DNA of 64,000 nt from Lachnospiraceae bacterium (GCA_017635395.1 JAGBLN010000013.1:1-64000); one strand, 5' to 3'. Positions 18,628 through 28,186 are shown, numbered from the stretch's first letter. The notes: generated from the sequence alone by a model not told the origin. Made by a program: numbers and translations.

Positions 18628-18771
18628 TTATCTCCGGTTGCCTTCAGACCTTTTTCCTTTAGGCGGCATTCCCGGTATTATAATGCCCTTGCCTTTCTTA
18701 TTGTCCTTTTCCTTATTCTCTTCTGCATTCTCAGCCGTATTTCCTGCAGCATCTTTTTTCTGGCCGCTCAT
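18628..18771 (-). CDS. Short charged ORF upstream of metA (47 residues)
   Basis: ATG at 18769-18771, TAA at 18628-18630, with the strong ribosome site AAAGGGGG. The product starts MSGQKKDAAGNTAENAEENK and ends in a Gly/Pro/Lys-rich stretch (KGKGIIIPGMPPKGKR). It is highly charged with no membrane segment and is likely disordered. It sits between an extended -10 promoter and metA. No family recognised. Confidence 0.55.
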   Translation of the reverse strand: MSGQKKDAAGNTAENAEENKEKDNKKGKGIIIPGMPPKGKRSEGNRR

Positions 18772-18810
18772 GTTTTTCCCCCTTTACATAATTGTAATGA
18801 TTAAAAATAT

Positions 18811-18819
18811 ATTATAGCA
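18811..18819 (-). promoter_or_regulatory. Extended -10 promoter for the 47-residue ORF and metA
   Basis: TGCTATAAT on the minus strand, with no clear -35 element. It lies 40 bp upstream of the small ORF start. Confidence 0.5.
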
Positions 18820-18837
18820 CAAAACACACGAATAATG

Positions 18838-20838
18838 TCACACGGTATAGTCCGGCATGTATTTTGCAAGGAAATCATCCTCAGTAAGAATCTGCACGCC
18901 GTTTGCTATGGCAGTCTTGTTCTTTGACGAAGTTGATGTGGCATCGTTATTTATTAAGCATTCAGTCTTTTTGCTGACGCTCCCTGACACCTTTCCTCCC
19001 CTAGCCTCTATCAGTTCCTTTAAGTCAGAACGGTTCCCGAAATGAACAAGCGAGCCCGTTATAACAAAAGTTAGTCCTGAAAGGGAGTTATCACTGTTTC
19101 CACTATTTGCCGCTTCAACCGCAAGCTCTCCAGCAAGTGCGTCAAGCTGGCTTACAAAGGTCTCATTCCGCATATATGAGCAGAATGCCCCCGCCAGCAC
19201 CTCGCCTACGCCTTCTATCTCTGAAAGCTCGTCAATCCCGGCTTTTTTCATATCTTCTATGGAATGGGAAAAATGACCGGATATAAGCTTTGCCACGGCA
19301 GCGCCGACTCCGGGGATTCCCATAGCATAAATAAGCCTTGGCACTGTAGTATGCCTGCTTTTTTCTATGCTTTCCATAAGGTTTGCGCAGGACTTTTCTT
19401 TGAAGCCTTCCAGTGAAAGCACTGCCTCACTCTTGTCCTTAAGGTGATATATATCCTTAAATTCATGCAGGAGTCCCGCACCTATAAGTTTTTCCAGGGT
19501 AGCCTCGCTAAGTCCCTCTATGTTCATGGCATCCCTTTCCACGAAATGCACGAAGGAACGGAGCTTCTTGGCAGGGCAGTTGTCTCCTGTACATGTAAGA
19601 ACTTCTGAATCAACCTGCCTGACTATCTTTGAGGGAGCCCCGCATACAGGACATACAGAAGGAATTTCCAGACTATCGCTCTTGGTCAGATTCTCGGATA
19701 TCTGGGGAATTATCATGTTTGCCTTATAAACGGTTATGCGGTCGCCGATTCCCAGCTTAAGTTCTTTTATCACGCTTACATTATGAAGGGATGCCCTCCT
19801 TACTTCTGTACCCTCCAGGTCAACACAATCAAATACCGCAATAGGATTGATCATTCCGGTTCTTGATGTCTGCCACTCCACTTCACGAAGGACGGTTTCA
19901 GCAGTTTCATCCGCCCATTTAAACGCTATGGCACCGCGGGGGAATTTTGCAGTCCGGCCGAGAGACTCTGCATATGCAAGGTCATCATAGGAAAGTACAA
20001 GGCCGTCAGAAGGAATATCATTTTCTTCAATGGCTTTTTCAAAATATTCTATTTCCTGAACTACAGTATCTGCATTTACTTTCCTGTACTCAACAACGGT
20101 AAATCCCTGCTCCTTCAGGAAAACAAACTGCTTTTCGCATGAGTTGCCGAAATCATGAGGCACATCTCCTGACTCCGCATGGTCCGTAGCGCTTACAAGT
20201 GCAAATGCTATCAGCTGTATATTCCTTCTGGCGGCCACAGCAGGATCAAGAGCCCTTACGGAACCGCTGCAGAGATTTCTGGGATTTTTGTATACCTGGT
20301 CAGCTGACATCTCCTGGCTGTTTATCTTTTCAAAATCACTATAGGATATTACGGCCTCTCCCCTTACAACCAATAAGCCTTTGTACGGGATCACAAGGGG
20401 AATATTCTTAAAAGTGCGGGCATTAGGCGTAATTACTTCTCCTACCTCGCCGTTTCCTCTCGTAACAGCTTTTACAAGTTTTCCTTCATCATATGTTACT
20501 ACAACAGTGAGACCGTCTTCCTTCCATGAAAGCAGTCCCTCCTTATCCCCGAGCCACTCCTTTAACTCATCCCGGCTCTTTGTCTTGCCAAGACTCAGCA
20601 TAGGCGATGCATGTTTTTCCTTCGGCAGGTACTCTACCGGCTCATAGCCTACATTTTCTGTCGGAGAGCCCGCCATAACCAGTCCGCTTTCCTCCTCCAG
20701 TTTTTTTAGTTCATCATAGAGCCTGTCGTATTCAAAATTGCTCATTATCTCGCGGTCTTCCGCATAATAAGTCCTGGAAGCCTCGCTAAGCTTTTCGGTC
20801 AATTCTTTTTGTCTTTCTAAATTATTCTGTTCTGCCAT
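18838..20838 (-). CDS. ligA: NAD-dependent DNA ligase, divergent
   Basis: 666 residues from MAEQNNLERQ; the AAAGGAGG site fixes 20838 over an upstream start at 20889. Domain order is that of LigA: Ia (1-70), adenylation domain with catalytic Lys106 in SWKEDG, OB fold, four-Cys zinc finger (CPVC...CTGDNC), helix-hairpin-helix repeats and a C-terminal BRCT domain (LSGLTFVITGSL). Several near-invariant motifs are altered: SWKEDG for KIDG, and RGNGEVGEVITPNAR for the usual RGDGxxGEDVTxNxR. It may be a second, specialised ligase rather than the replicative one. Confidence 0.9.
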   Translation of the reverse strand: MAEQNNLERQKELTEKLSEASRTYYAEDREIMSNFEYDRLYDELKKLEEESGLVMAGSPTENVGYEPVEYLPKEKHASPMLSLGKTKSRDELKEWLGDKEGLLSWKEDGLTVVVTYDEGKLVKAVTRGNGEVGEVITPNARTFKNIPLVIPYKGLLVVRGEAVISYSDFEKINSQEMSADQVYKNPRNLCSGSVRALDPAVAARRNIQLIAFALVSATDHAESGDVPHDFGNSCEKQFVFLKEQGFTVVEYRKVNADTVVQEIEYFEKAIEENDIPSDGLVLSYDDLAYAESLGRTAKFPRGAIAFKWADETAETVLREVEWQTSRTGMINPIAVFDCVDLEGTEVRRASLHNVSVIKELKLGIGDRITVYKANMIIPQISENLTKSDSLEIPSVCPVCGAPSKIVRQVDSEVLTCTGDNCPAKKLRSFVHFVERDAMNIEGLSEATLEKLIGAGLLHEFKDIYHLKDKSEAVLSLEGFKEKSCANLMESIEKSRHTTVPRLIYAMGIPGVGAAVAKLISGHFSHSIEDMKKAGIDELSEIEGVGEVLAGAFCSYMRNETFVSQLDALAGELAVEAANSGNSDNSLSGLTFVITGSLVHFGNRSDLKELIEARGGKVSGSVSKKTECLINNDATSTSSKNKTAIANGVQILTEDDFLAKYMPDYTV

Positions 20839-20930
20839 AATGCCTCCTTTGACCGTCTCATGAATTAAGCAGGGATGCCCCCTGCCCACCTATACCGAAA
20901 ATTTTCCCTATGCGGTTCATGGGATAACAC

Positions 20931-20960
20931 AAAAAGAACAGAGACCGAAATCTCTGTTCT
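20931..20960 (-). terminator. Terminator after the CarD-family gene
   Basis: Perfect 10-bp stem AGAACAGAGA / TCTCTGTTCT (20935-20944 with 20951-20960), followed on the minus strand by TTTTT. Confidence 0.85.
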
Positions 20961-20980
20961 AAAAACATAAGCTGCAAAAA

Positions 20981-21472
20981 TTACGGATCCAGCTCCTCAC
21001 TGATCCGCTCCACAGCCTCCGCCATGGTGATGCCAAGTGCTGTGGCAACCTCGCTGAAAAAAATGCGTTCAGCACACTTAAGAATCTTCTCCTCTGAAAT
21101 ATTAAGATTCTTATGGTTCTTTCTGTTTTCGGCACGAAGATGGCGCAGCTGCCTTATCATATTGGAAATCTTGATATTGTCCGCAGACCTTAAGATCTCG
21201 TCACAGACTTCCTTAGCAGGCACAGTGCCCTTCCGCTTTGAAGAAACGACCTCCTTGATCATTTCCTCAGCTTCCTTCTTGCCGATTACTTTTCTTGCAA
21301 TGTCGCTTTCGCGATCAACTGAAACATAGATAGTGTCCCTGGAGTCATAAACTGGCTTCAGTGAATAATATATCTTATCCGGTCCCCCAAATGAAAGCGG
21401 TCCGATTTCCTCTACTTTACAGGATCCGGACATTCCACACATAACAAAATCGCCGACCTTATATTTCTGCAT
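20981..21472 (-). CDS. CarD-family transcription regulator
   Basis: 163 residues from MQKYKVGDFVMCGMSGSCKV. Residues 1-60 are the CarD/TRCF RNA-polymerase-interacting Tudor-like domain (VGDFV...G.CKVEEIGPL...YYSLKPVYDSRDTIYVSVD); the rest is a helical C-terminal domain. CarD proteins bind the RNAP beta subunit and stabilise open complexes. Start 21472 is chosen for GGAGGTTGCA. It is a single-gene unit with a near-consensus promoter and its own terminator. Confidence 0.88.
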   Translation of the reverse strand: MQKYKVGDFVMCGMSGSCKVEEIGPLSFGGPDKIYYSLKPVYDSRDTIYVSVDRESDIARKVIGKKEAEEMIKEVVSSKRKGTVPAKEVCDEILRSADNIKISNMIRQLRHLRAENRKNHKNLNISEEKILKCAERIFFSEVATALGITMAEAVERISEELDP

Positions 21473-21498
21473 TGCAACCTCCATTTCAATATGCTACA

Positions 21499-21527
21499 AT
21501 TATAAATTTTTCCCCGTGTTTTTTCAA
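21499..21527 (-). promoter_or_regulatory. Promoter of the CarD-family gene
   Basis: TTGAAA (21522-21527), 17 bases, TATAAT (21499-21504) on the minus strand. Confidence 0.8.
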
Positions 21528-21540
21528 GATAAAAATTGTA

Positions 21541-21569
21541 TTTCCACAAGTGCTTTTTTTTGCTATAAT
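21541..21569 (+). promoter_or_regulatory. Probable promoter of the MBOAT-DHHW operon
   Basis: TTTCCA (21541-21546), 17 bases, TATAAT (21564-21569). The leader holds a 7-bp stem AACAGCC / GGCTGTT (about 21638-21660). The translation start at 21687 has only a weak ribosome site. Confidence 0.5.
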
Positions 21570-21686
21570 AACATTTTGTCTGACCGGTTAACAAAACATG
21601 ACTGTTCAGGCCATAGATTTTACAGAGTATTAACAATAACAGCCAACAAACCGGCTGTTCACTATATAACATAGATTTAGATAAAA

Positions 21687-23450
21687 ATGGTTTTCTCGCA
21701 CCTGTTTTTTGTATTCATATTTCTGGCACTTAACCTATTGGTTTACTGCCTGATGCCAGGCATCCGTCTCAAGAATGCCTGCATGCTTATTTTTTCGCTT
21801 ATATTCTATGCGTTTGCAGGCCCTAAGTATGTGATCCTTCTGGTATCCATGGTTCTGGTAAGCTACCTTTTTGCACTGGCTGAAGAACACTTCTTAAAGA
21901 AGGGGCAAAAAAAAGGCGCCATCGCAATGCTGGTCCTGGATGTGGTCAGCATGCTGGGAACCCTTGCCTATTTTAAGTACGCAGTTTTCTTCTTTGAAAA
22001 CATCAAATATTTCTCAGGACTCGATTTCGACATACCTGAAATAATCCTTCCCATAGGAATATCCTTTTACACCTTTCAGCTCATCAGCTACAATGCCGAT
22101 GTGGCAAAGGGCGAAGTATCTGCACAGAAAAACTACTTCCGGCTCCTTCTCTATGCCGCAATGTTCCACCAGTGCATTGCCGGTCCTATAATAAGGTACA
22201 GCACTGTAGAAAAAGAAATAAACGAAAGAAAGTTTTCTGTTTCCGACTGCCGCCGCGGTATTCTTCGGTTCTGCACAGGCCTTGCCAAAAAGGCCTTCCT
22301 TGCAAACACCTGCGCATCAGTCGTTGATAACCTGATACCTGCCGGGGCAGACCAGATAGCAGTCACATCCGCCCCTGCCCTTTGGGTTGGCATGTTCTTT
22401 TTCATGCTTCAGATATACTTGGATTTTTCTGCCTACTCAGATATGGCTATAGGAATGGGACTCATGATAGGCTTTCATTATGATGAAAACTTCAATTACC
22501 CTTATGTTGCAGTTTCCGCAACTGATTTCTGGCGCCGCTGGCATATTTCCCTCAGCACATTTTTTAGGGATTATGTATATATCCCCTTGGGAGGAAACCG
22601 CTGCAGCGCAATCAGGAATATTTTCAACCTGCTGGTCGTATGGGCTCTTACAGGCTTCTGGCACGGCGCAAGCTGGAATTTCATTATATGGGGGCTTTAC
22701 TACTTTATTCTTCTTGTAATAGAAAAATACATTATATATAGAAAGCCTAAGGAAAAGAAAGCTAATGAAGAGCCGAAAAAAGCTGCTGTAAAAGAGCCTG
22801 AAAAAGCTGATGAAGATGAATCCGACAGTGAGCCGCAGATCAGCATAATGAACCTCGACATAGTGCCTGATGACCAGGACCTGTCCGTAGATACAGTCAA
22901 GCTGTCCGACATAATCAAGGAATTGAATGCGCTTTCAATTGAAGAAAATAAGACTTCTGGCAATGAAAAAGCCCCGCAGAAAGACGACATTACGGTACAA
23001 AAAGCCGCAGCAGAAAAAACTGAAACTGACAAGCCAAAAAAGTCACGGAAACGGCATCTTTATTATATGCTCTATATCCCCCGCTGTCTTTTTACAATGT
23101 GCCTGGTTCTTATCGGATGGACTATCTTCTACTTTGACGATACACAGACCCTTAAGACCGCTCTGACCAGGATGTTTGCTCTTGACGGCGGTGCGGCATA
23201 CTATGCCGACAGGGCCGCTCTGCTGGCGCTTAAGAACAATATGTTCTTTTTAGTGATTGCAATTATTTCGTGCCTTCCTGTATACAATAAGCTCCATAAA
23301 AAACTGTACAGCCTGACAATTGAAGACCATCCTGTTTTATTCAGGACAAAATATTTACTTGACGCCCTGACAGTGATAGTATGTCTACTGTTGTCCGTAA
23401 TGTGCTTAATAGGAAACAGTTACAATCCATTTATATATTTTAGGTTTTAA
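21687..23450 (+). CDS. MBOAT-family O-acyltransferase with a large cytoplasmic insert
   Basis: 587 residues, polytopic, AlgI/DltB-like: MVFSHLFFVFIFLALNLLVYC at the N-terminus, LPIGISFYTFQLISY, the FWRRWHISLSTFFRDYVYIPLGGNR motif and the active-site His in LTGFWHGASWNF. It probably passes acetyl groups across the membrane to a cell-surface or secreted polysaccharide. Between the last MBOAT motif and the final helices, residues about 350-455 form a Lys/Glu/Asp-rich, disordered insert (EEPKKAAVKEPEKADEDESD) not typical of the family. The next gene encodes the DHHW partner. Confidence 0.92.
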   Translation: MVFSHLFFVFIFLALNLLVYCLMPGIRLKNACMLIFSLIFYAFAGPKYVILLVSMVLVSYLFALAEEHFLKKGQKKGAIAMLVLDVVSMLGTLAYFKYAVFFFENIKYFSGLDFDIPEIILPIGISFYTFQLISYNADVAKGEVSAQKNYFRLLLYAAMFHQCIAGPIIRYSTVEKEINERKFSVSDCRRGILRFCTGLAKKAFLANTCASVVDNLIPAGADQIAVTSAPALWVGMFFFMLQIYLDFSAYSDMAIGMGLMIGFHYDENFNYPYVAVSATDFWRRWHISLSTFFRDYVYIPLGGNRCSAIRNIFNLLVVWALTGFWHGASWNFIIWGLYYFILLVIEKYIIYRKPKEKKANEEPKKAAVKEPEKADEDESDSEPQISIMNLDIVPDDQDLSVDTVKLSDIIKELNALSIEENKTSGNEKAPQKDDITVQKAAAEKTETDKPKKSRKRHLYYMLYIPRCLFTMCLVLIGWTIFYFDDTQTLKTALTRMFALDGGAAYYADRAALLALKNNMFFLVIAIISCLPVYNKLHKKLYSLTIEDHPVLFRTKYLLDALTVIVCLLLSVMCLIGNSYNPFIYFRF

Positions 23451-23482
23451 CATAAGGCTTTATAAAAAATTAGGAAACAAAA

Positions 23483-25003
23483 ATGGCTAAGAATAAAGAA
23501 AAAGAACTCAAAAAAGATATCCAGACAGAAGAATCAAAAAACAAATTATCAAAGGCAGAGCGTTCTGAAAAAAGATGGTCCATTTTCATAGTGGCCGTAT
23601 TTACTCTGCTCTTAGCCGGCGGCAGCATCGTAGGTTTTATCCCTGATCTCCGTCCCCAGGTAAGCGAACTGGAAAAAAGAGAACTGGAGCAATTCCCGGT
23701 TTACTCTGATGAAAGCTTTGTTTCAGGCGAGTATCTGGATAACCTGCAGAGCTGGTACGCTGACAGTTACCCCGGGCGGGAAGAGATCCTGACTGCCTAC
23801 GGCGACCTGAAGGACCATTACGGCATAAAAGACGAAGAGATCCACGGCGAACTCTCCTATGGTGATGAGATTCCTGTTGTGGAAGACTATCCATCCATAG
23901 AGGACGAGTATTATATTGCAGATGAAGGCATGGATCCGCCCCTTCCCCCTACACCGCCCACAGATGACACCGCATCCGTAGGCGGCAGCTCCGAAGAAAC
24001 AGACAATTCTGATGAAACTGCATCTGAAGAAGGTGACGCAACCGTATCCGACAACAAATACGATCCTGATGATTTTGCGCCTATTCCTTCCGTTGCCTCT
24101 GACGCAGGAAGCGACGGCGAGAAATTTGGCGCATTATATATAAGTAACGGAGCTGCATATTCCACCTACTACTTCTCGCAGAAATGTGCAGATGAATATG
24201 CCGAAATGGCCAGCGCATACGCTGAAGAGCTTGACGGCGTCAGCAATGTGTATTCAATGCTGATTCCCCTTTCAGGCTACTTTTACTTAGGATCAGATGT
24301 AAAAGAGCAGCTTCATATGAGCGACGAAAAAGCAGCTTTTAATTACATCTACTCGGTTATGGACGAAAAGGTTACCCCTATTCCCATAGTTGATGCCCTT
24401 GCAAGACACCGCAATGAGTACATATATTTCAGGACAGACCACCACTGGACCGCAAGGGGTGCTTATTACGCTTACAGGCAGTACGCAAAGATCAAGGGTT
24501 TCACTCCCTATGACATTACCGACTACACCTGCGTACAGTTTGACAATTTTCTGGGAAGCTTCTACTCATCTACAGGCAGCTCATCCCTGGCAGCAACTCC
24601 TGACACAGTGGAAGCTTTTGTTCCACTGTCAACCAATACCATGTATATCACCCAGAAAAACGGTGTTACAATGGAATGGGACATAATAAAGGACGTTTCA
24701 GGATGGGGACGCTACAGCAAGTTCAATACATTTATCGGCGGAGACCAGCCCTATGCCTACATAAAGAATCCCAATATAAATGACGGCACATCATGTCTCG
24801 TAATAAAGGAATCCTTCGGAAATGCCTTTGTTCCCTTCCTTGTGGACCATTACGATGAAGTTTACGTAGTAGACTACAGATATTACAAGCAGGGCGCTGT
24901 AACCCTTGCAAAAGAGCATGAGATCGACGATGTGATATTCGTAAACAATGCCAGCGCATTAAGTACCGGCAAGATCAATCTTATGAAGGCAAGGATGTTC
25001 TAA
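23483..25003 (+). CDS. DHHW/AlgJ-like cell-surface O-acetylation partner
   Basis: 506 residues. A cytoplasmic charged N-terminus, a membrane anchor at about 32-52, then an extracytoplasmic SGNH-like domain with the DHHW motif (YFRTDHHWTARGAYYAY). Residues about 135-220 form an acidic, Pro/Ser/Thr-rich segment (PPLPPTPPTDDTASV) splitting the domain. DHHW proteins are encoded with MBOAT acyltransferases and probably transfer the acetyl group to the polymer. It starts 32 bp after the MBOAT gene and is followed by a terminator. Confidence 0.88.
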   Translation: MAKNKEKELKKDIQTEESKNKLSKAERSEKRWSIFIVAVFTLLLAGGSIVGFIPDLRPQVSELEKRELEQFPVYSDESFVSGEYLDNLQSWYADSYPGREEILTAYGDLKDHYGIKDEEIHGELSYGDEIPVVEDYPSIEDEYYIADEGMDPPLPPTPPTDDTASVGGSSEETDNSDETASEEGDATVSDNKYDPDDFAPIPSVASDAGSDGEKFGALYISNGAAYSTYYFSQKCADEYAEMASAYAEELDGVSNVYSMLIPLSGYFYLGSDVKEQLHMSDEKAAFNYIYSVMDEKVTPIPIVDALARHRNEYIYFRTDHHWTARGAYYAYRQYAKIKGFTPYDITDYTCVQFDNFLGSFYSSTGSSSLAATPDTVEAFVPLSTNTMYITQKNGVTMEWDIIKDVSGWGRYSKFNTFIGGDQPYAYIKNPNINDGTSCLVIKESFGNAFVPFLVDHYDEVYVVDYRYYKQGAVTLAKEHEIDDVIFVNNASALSTGKINLMKARMF

Positions 25004-25040
25004 CCCAAAGAAAAAACATTTTACATATGCATACAAAAAC

Positions 25041-25075
25041 GGCGGCTCAGGTATAACGAGTCGCCATTTTTACAG
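25041..25075. terminator. Terminator between DHHW gene and gpsA (convergent)
   Basis: Stem GGCGGCTC / CGAGTCGCC region (25041-25065, one G-T pair) with T-tracts on both sides: ATTTTT on the plus strand and GTTTTTG on the minus strand. Probably bidirectional. Confidence 0.75.
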
Positions 25076-25122
25076 TCTTTTTAAACTATATTTGAAACTG
25101 ATGCTCCAGTCAGCTTTTTGGC

Positions 25123-26136
25123 TTACGCCTCCCAGGGCAGTGATGAGTGCTCGGACTTCTTATCCCTGGTCATAAGCTCTTCCAGCGCATCCTTGGCTAA
25201 TTTATCTTCAAAAAGGATTTCATTAACCTTCTCGACTATAGGCATTTCCACATTGTATTTCTTCGCAAGGGAAAGGGCTGCTTTCGCTGAATATACGCCC
25301 TCGACAACCATCTTTACTTCGTCCATTGCTTCCTTTGCTGTCTTGCCCTGTCCCATAAGATATCCGGCTTTCCTGTTCCTGGAATGAACGCTTCCGCAGG
25401 TAACGATAAGGTCGCCTATACCGGTGAGGCCGGCAAAAGTTTCCGCTTTTCCCCCCATGGCAGTACCGAGCCTTGTGATCTCGGCTATACCTCTTGTGAT
25501 AAGAGCAGCCTTTGTATTGTCTCCAAAGCCCATTCCGTCAGCCATACCGGCAGCCAGAGCCACCACATTCTTAAGGGCTGCACCAAGCTCCATTCCCAGC
25601 ATATCAGGGGATGTGTAAACCCTGAATACCTTTGAGCTGAAGATATTCTGTACATATTCTGCGTCAGCCTTCTTGTGTGCACCTGAAACAACCGTTGTAG
25701 GCAGACCCTTTGCCACTTCTTCTGCATGGGAAGGTCCGCAGAGAACGGTAACAACAGCCTGAGGGATTTCTTCCTCTATTATCTGTGAAAGCGTAAGCAA
25801 TGTATCCTCTTCCACGCCTTTAGCCACATTGGTTATGATCTGGCCGTCCTTAACCAGATCCTTCATGCTTTTTGCAGTGCTTCTTGTGAAAATCGAAGGT
25901 ACTGCAAGTACCAGCAGATCCTTATCCCTGCATGCATCTGCAAGATCCGTAGTAAACTCCATGGATTCCTGAAGCTTTACCCCCGGAAGCTTATCCTTGT
26001 GTTCATGCTCCTTTTTAAGCATGTCGATTTCCGATTCGATAGCTGACCAAACCTGTACTTCATGCCCATTATTGATTAACAGCCATGCAAGCGCGATTCC
26101 CCAGCTTCCTGCTCCGATAACCCCTATTTTTGCCAT
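25123..26136 (-). CDS. gpsA: NAD(P)-dependent glycerol-3-phosphate dehydrogenase
   Basis: 337 residues. Rossmann motif GAGSWGIALAWLL at residues 7-19, the VAKGVEE motif, and the substrate-binding KNVVALAAGMADGMGFGDNTKAALITRG segment with catalytic Lys. It reduces dihydroxyacetone phosphate to sn-glycerol-3-phosphate for phospholipid synthesis, supplying PlsY, whose gene overlaps it by one base (TAATG). Confidence 0.97.
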   Translation of the reverse strand: MAKIGVIGAGSWGIALAWLLINNGHEVQVWSAIESEIDMLKKEHEHKDKLPGVKLQESMEFTTDLADACRDKDLLVLAVPSIFTRSTAKSMKDLVKDGQIITNVAKGVEEDTLLTLSQIIEEEIPQAVVTVLCGPSHAEEVAKGLPTTVVSGAHKKADAEYVQNIFSSKVFRVYTSPDMLGMELGAALKNVVALAAGMADGMGFGDNTKAALITRGIAEITRLGTAMGGKAETFAGLTGIGDLIVTCGSVHSRNRKAGYLMGQGKTAKEAMDEVKMVVEGVYSAKAALSLAKKYNVEMPIVEKVNEILFEDKLAKDALEELMTRDKKSEHSSLPWEA

Positions 26137-26822
26137 TATTTTATTTCCTCCTTATTCTTTTTGAAAAGATAGGTTTTTCTCTCCTCGCCGCGAATGAGCT
26201 TTTTGATATTTTCCATATGACGGATAAAGCCCATTGCCATTATGATAAAAGTAAGCGCATACATCTCATACAACACCGGTCCCGGTATCTCCACGCCGCC
26301 ATAGCCCTTAAAAAGCCCTAAGCAGCCCATTATAACGGTCTGACCGAAGAAGCCTGCAGCCATTATAAGCGAACCTAACGACACATAATTTGTAAGGGCA
26401 AATGTTGCAAAGAAAAGCACGAATGCCACGGGAATGAACATCCAGTGAAATGACAGTATAAGACCTGCCATTGATGCAATTCCTTTTCCGCCCTTAAACT
26501 TAAGATAGAAAGGGAAATTGTGGCCAAGTATGCTTCCGAATCCCGCATAAAGCTTTACAAGGTAGATCTTATCCGGAAACTGCTCCCTGAATATGAAGTA
26601 GCATATGATCACTGCAAATATGGTCTTGAATATATCGCCAAGAAAAACAAGGAGGCCTGCCTTTTTGCCAAGCACCCTCAGAGTATTCGTGGTTCCGGTA
26701 TTGCCTGACCCCTTCTGCCTTATGTCTACGCCATAGGCTTTACCAACAAAATATGCGGTCTCGAACATTCCGAAAAGATAGCCGACAGCCAGGCATATAA
26801 GTCTAACGAAAATAAAGTTCAT
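26136..26822 (-). CDS. plsY: Acyl-phosphate:glycerol-3-phosphate acyltransferase
   Basis: 228 residues from MNFIFVRLICLAVGYLFG; the GGGGTGAG site favours 26822 over a TTG at 26843. The three PlsY motifs are visible: QKGSGNTGTTNTLR, GHNFPFYLKFKGGKGIA and the later GSLIMAA helix region. It acylates glycerol-3-phosphate made by GpsA, in the membrane. The C-terminus is basic. The der-plsY-gpsA order is a common Firmicute operon. Confidence 0.95.
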   Translation of the reverse strand: MNFIFVRLICLAVGYLFGMFETAYFVGKAYGVDIRQKGSGNTGTTNTLRVLGKKAGLLVFLGDIFKTIFAVIICYFIFREQFPDKIYLVKLYAGFGSILGHNFPFYLKFKGGKGIASMAGLILSFHWMFIPVAFVLFFATFALTNYVSLGSLIMAAGFFGQTVIMGCLGLFKGYGGVEIPGPVLYEMYALTFIIMAMGFIRHMENIKKLIRGEERKTYLFKKNKEEIK

Positions 26823-26839
26823 CTGCTCACCCCTGCCGA

Positions 26840-28186
26840 TCAAAGTCCGGCATCTTTTTCCTTTCTCTCCCTTATTATAAACTTTAAAGGAGTTCCCTGG
26901 AAGCCGAAGGCATTCCTTATCTGGTTCTCAATATATCTGGTATATGAAAAATGCATAAGCTCCTTGTCATTGACAAATATCACGAAGGTAGGCGGTTTTA
27001 CCGATACCTGGGTGATATAGAAAAGCTTGAGCCTCTTTCCCTTATCTGTAGGAGGCTGCTGCATTACGACCGCCTCGCTCATTATCTCGTTAAGTACGCC
27101 GGTCTGGACACGCATGGCATTATTTTCAGCCACAGTATCTATGGTGTCGTAAAGCTTAGGGAGTCTCTGTCCCGTAAGTGCGGATATAAAGATTATAACA
27201 GCATAAGGCATAAACGACAGAATGCTCTCTATCTTCTTTTTGAACTCATTCATGGTCTTGTCGTTCTTTTCAACGGCATCCCACTTATTTACGGCTATGA
27301 TCATGCCCTTGCCCCTGTCATGGGCAATACCGGCGATCTTGGCATCCTGCTCTGTCACGCCTTCGGTAGCATCTATGACAAGAACCGTAACATCCGCCTT
27401 TTCCACGGCGCCTATGGTCCTTATTATCATGTAATGCTCAAGGTCTTCCTTGATCTTATTCTTTCTCCTGAGTCCCGCTGTGTCCACAAAGACATATTCC
27501 TTGCCGTTGTGCTTTACCCGGGTATCTACAGCATCCCTGGTAGTACCTGCTATATCAGAAACGATAACTCGGTTCTCACCGATAAGTTTGTTTATAATGG
27601 AGCTCTTGCCCACATTAGGTTTGCCGACCACAGCTACTCTGATACTGTCATCCTCTTCCTCATCGGCATCAGAACCTTCCGGGAAATATGAAATAACCTT
27701 ATCCAAAAGGTCCCCCAGGCCGGTCCGCTCAGCTGATGATATGGGGAATGGTTCGCCTAAACCAAGGTTGTAAAACTCATAAACATCCGCCTGCATCTTC
27801 TGGAATGAATCAACTTTATTGACCGTAAGCACCACGGGCTTCTTGGACTTACGCAGCATCAGCGCCACCTGTGAATCCGCATCCACCAGTCCCTGACGGA
27901 CGTCCGTCATAAAGATGATAACATCTGCCGTATCTATGGCAATCTGGGCCTGCTCACGCATCTGTGAAAGTATTATATCATTGGAATCCGGCTCAATTCC
28001 GCCTGTATCAATCAGGGTAAAATCGTGTCCGGTCCAGTCAACATCCGCATATATCCTGTCCCTGGTTATACCCGGGGTATCTTTTACTATGGAAAGCCTC
28101 TCGCCTGCCATTACATTAAAAAAAGTGGACTTCCCCACATTGGGACGACCAACAACCGCAACTACAGGTTTATTCTTTTTAGCCAT
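26840..28186 (-). CDS. der: Ribosome-associated GTPase Der (EngA)
   Basis: 448 residues with two tandem G domains, GRPNVGKST near residue 12 and GKPNVGKSS near residue 188, and a C-terminal KH-like domain (RTGVLNEIMSEAVVMQQPP...PTFVIFVND). G3 DTGG and DTAG and G4 NKVD and NKWD are present. It acts in 50S subunit assembly. Confidence 0.98.
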   Translation of the reverse strand: MAKKNKPVVAVVGRPNVGKSTFFNVMAGERLSIVKDTPGITRDRIYADVDWTGHDFTLIDTGGIEPDSNDIILSQMREQAQIAIDTADVIIFMTDVRQGLVDADSQVALMLRKSKKPVVLTVNKVDSFQKMQADVYEFYNLGLGEPFPISSAERTGLGDLLDKVISYFPEGSDADEEEDDSIRVAVVGKPNVGKSSIINKLIGENRVIVSDIAGTTRDAVDTRVKHNGKEYVFVDTAGLRRKNKIKEDLEHYMIIRTIGAVEKADVTVLVIDATEGVTEQDAKIAGIAHDRGKGMIIAVNKWDAVEKNDKTMNEFKKKIESILSFMPYAVIIFISALTGQRLPKLYDTIDTVAENNAMRVQTGVLNEIMSEAVVMQQPPTDKGKRLKLFYITQVSVKPPTFVIFVNDKELMHFSYTRYIENQIRNAFGFQGTPLKFIIRERKEKDAGL

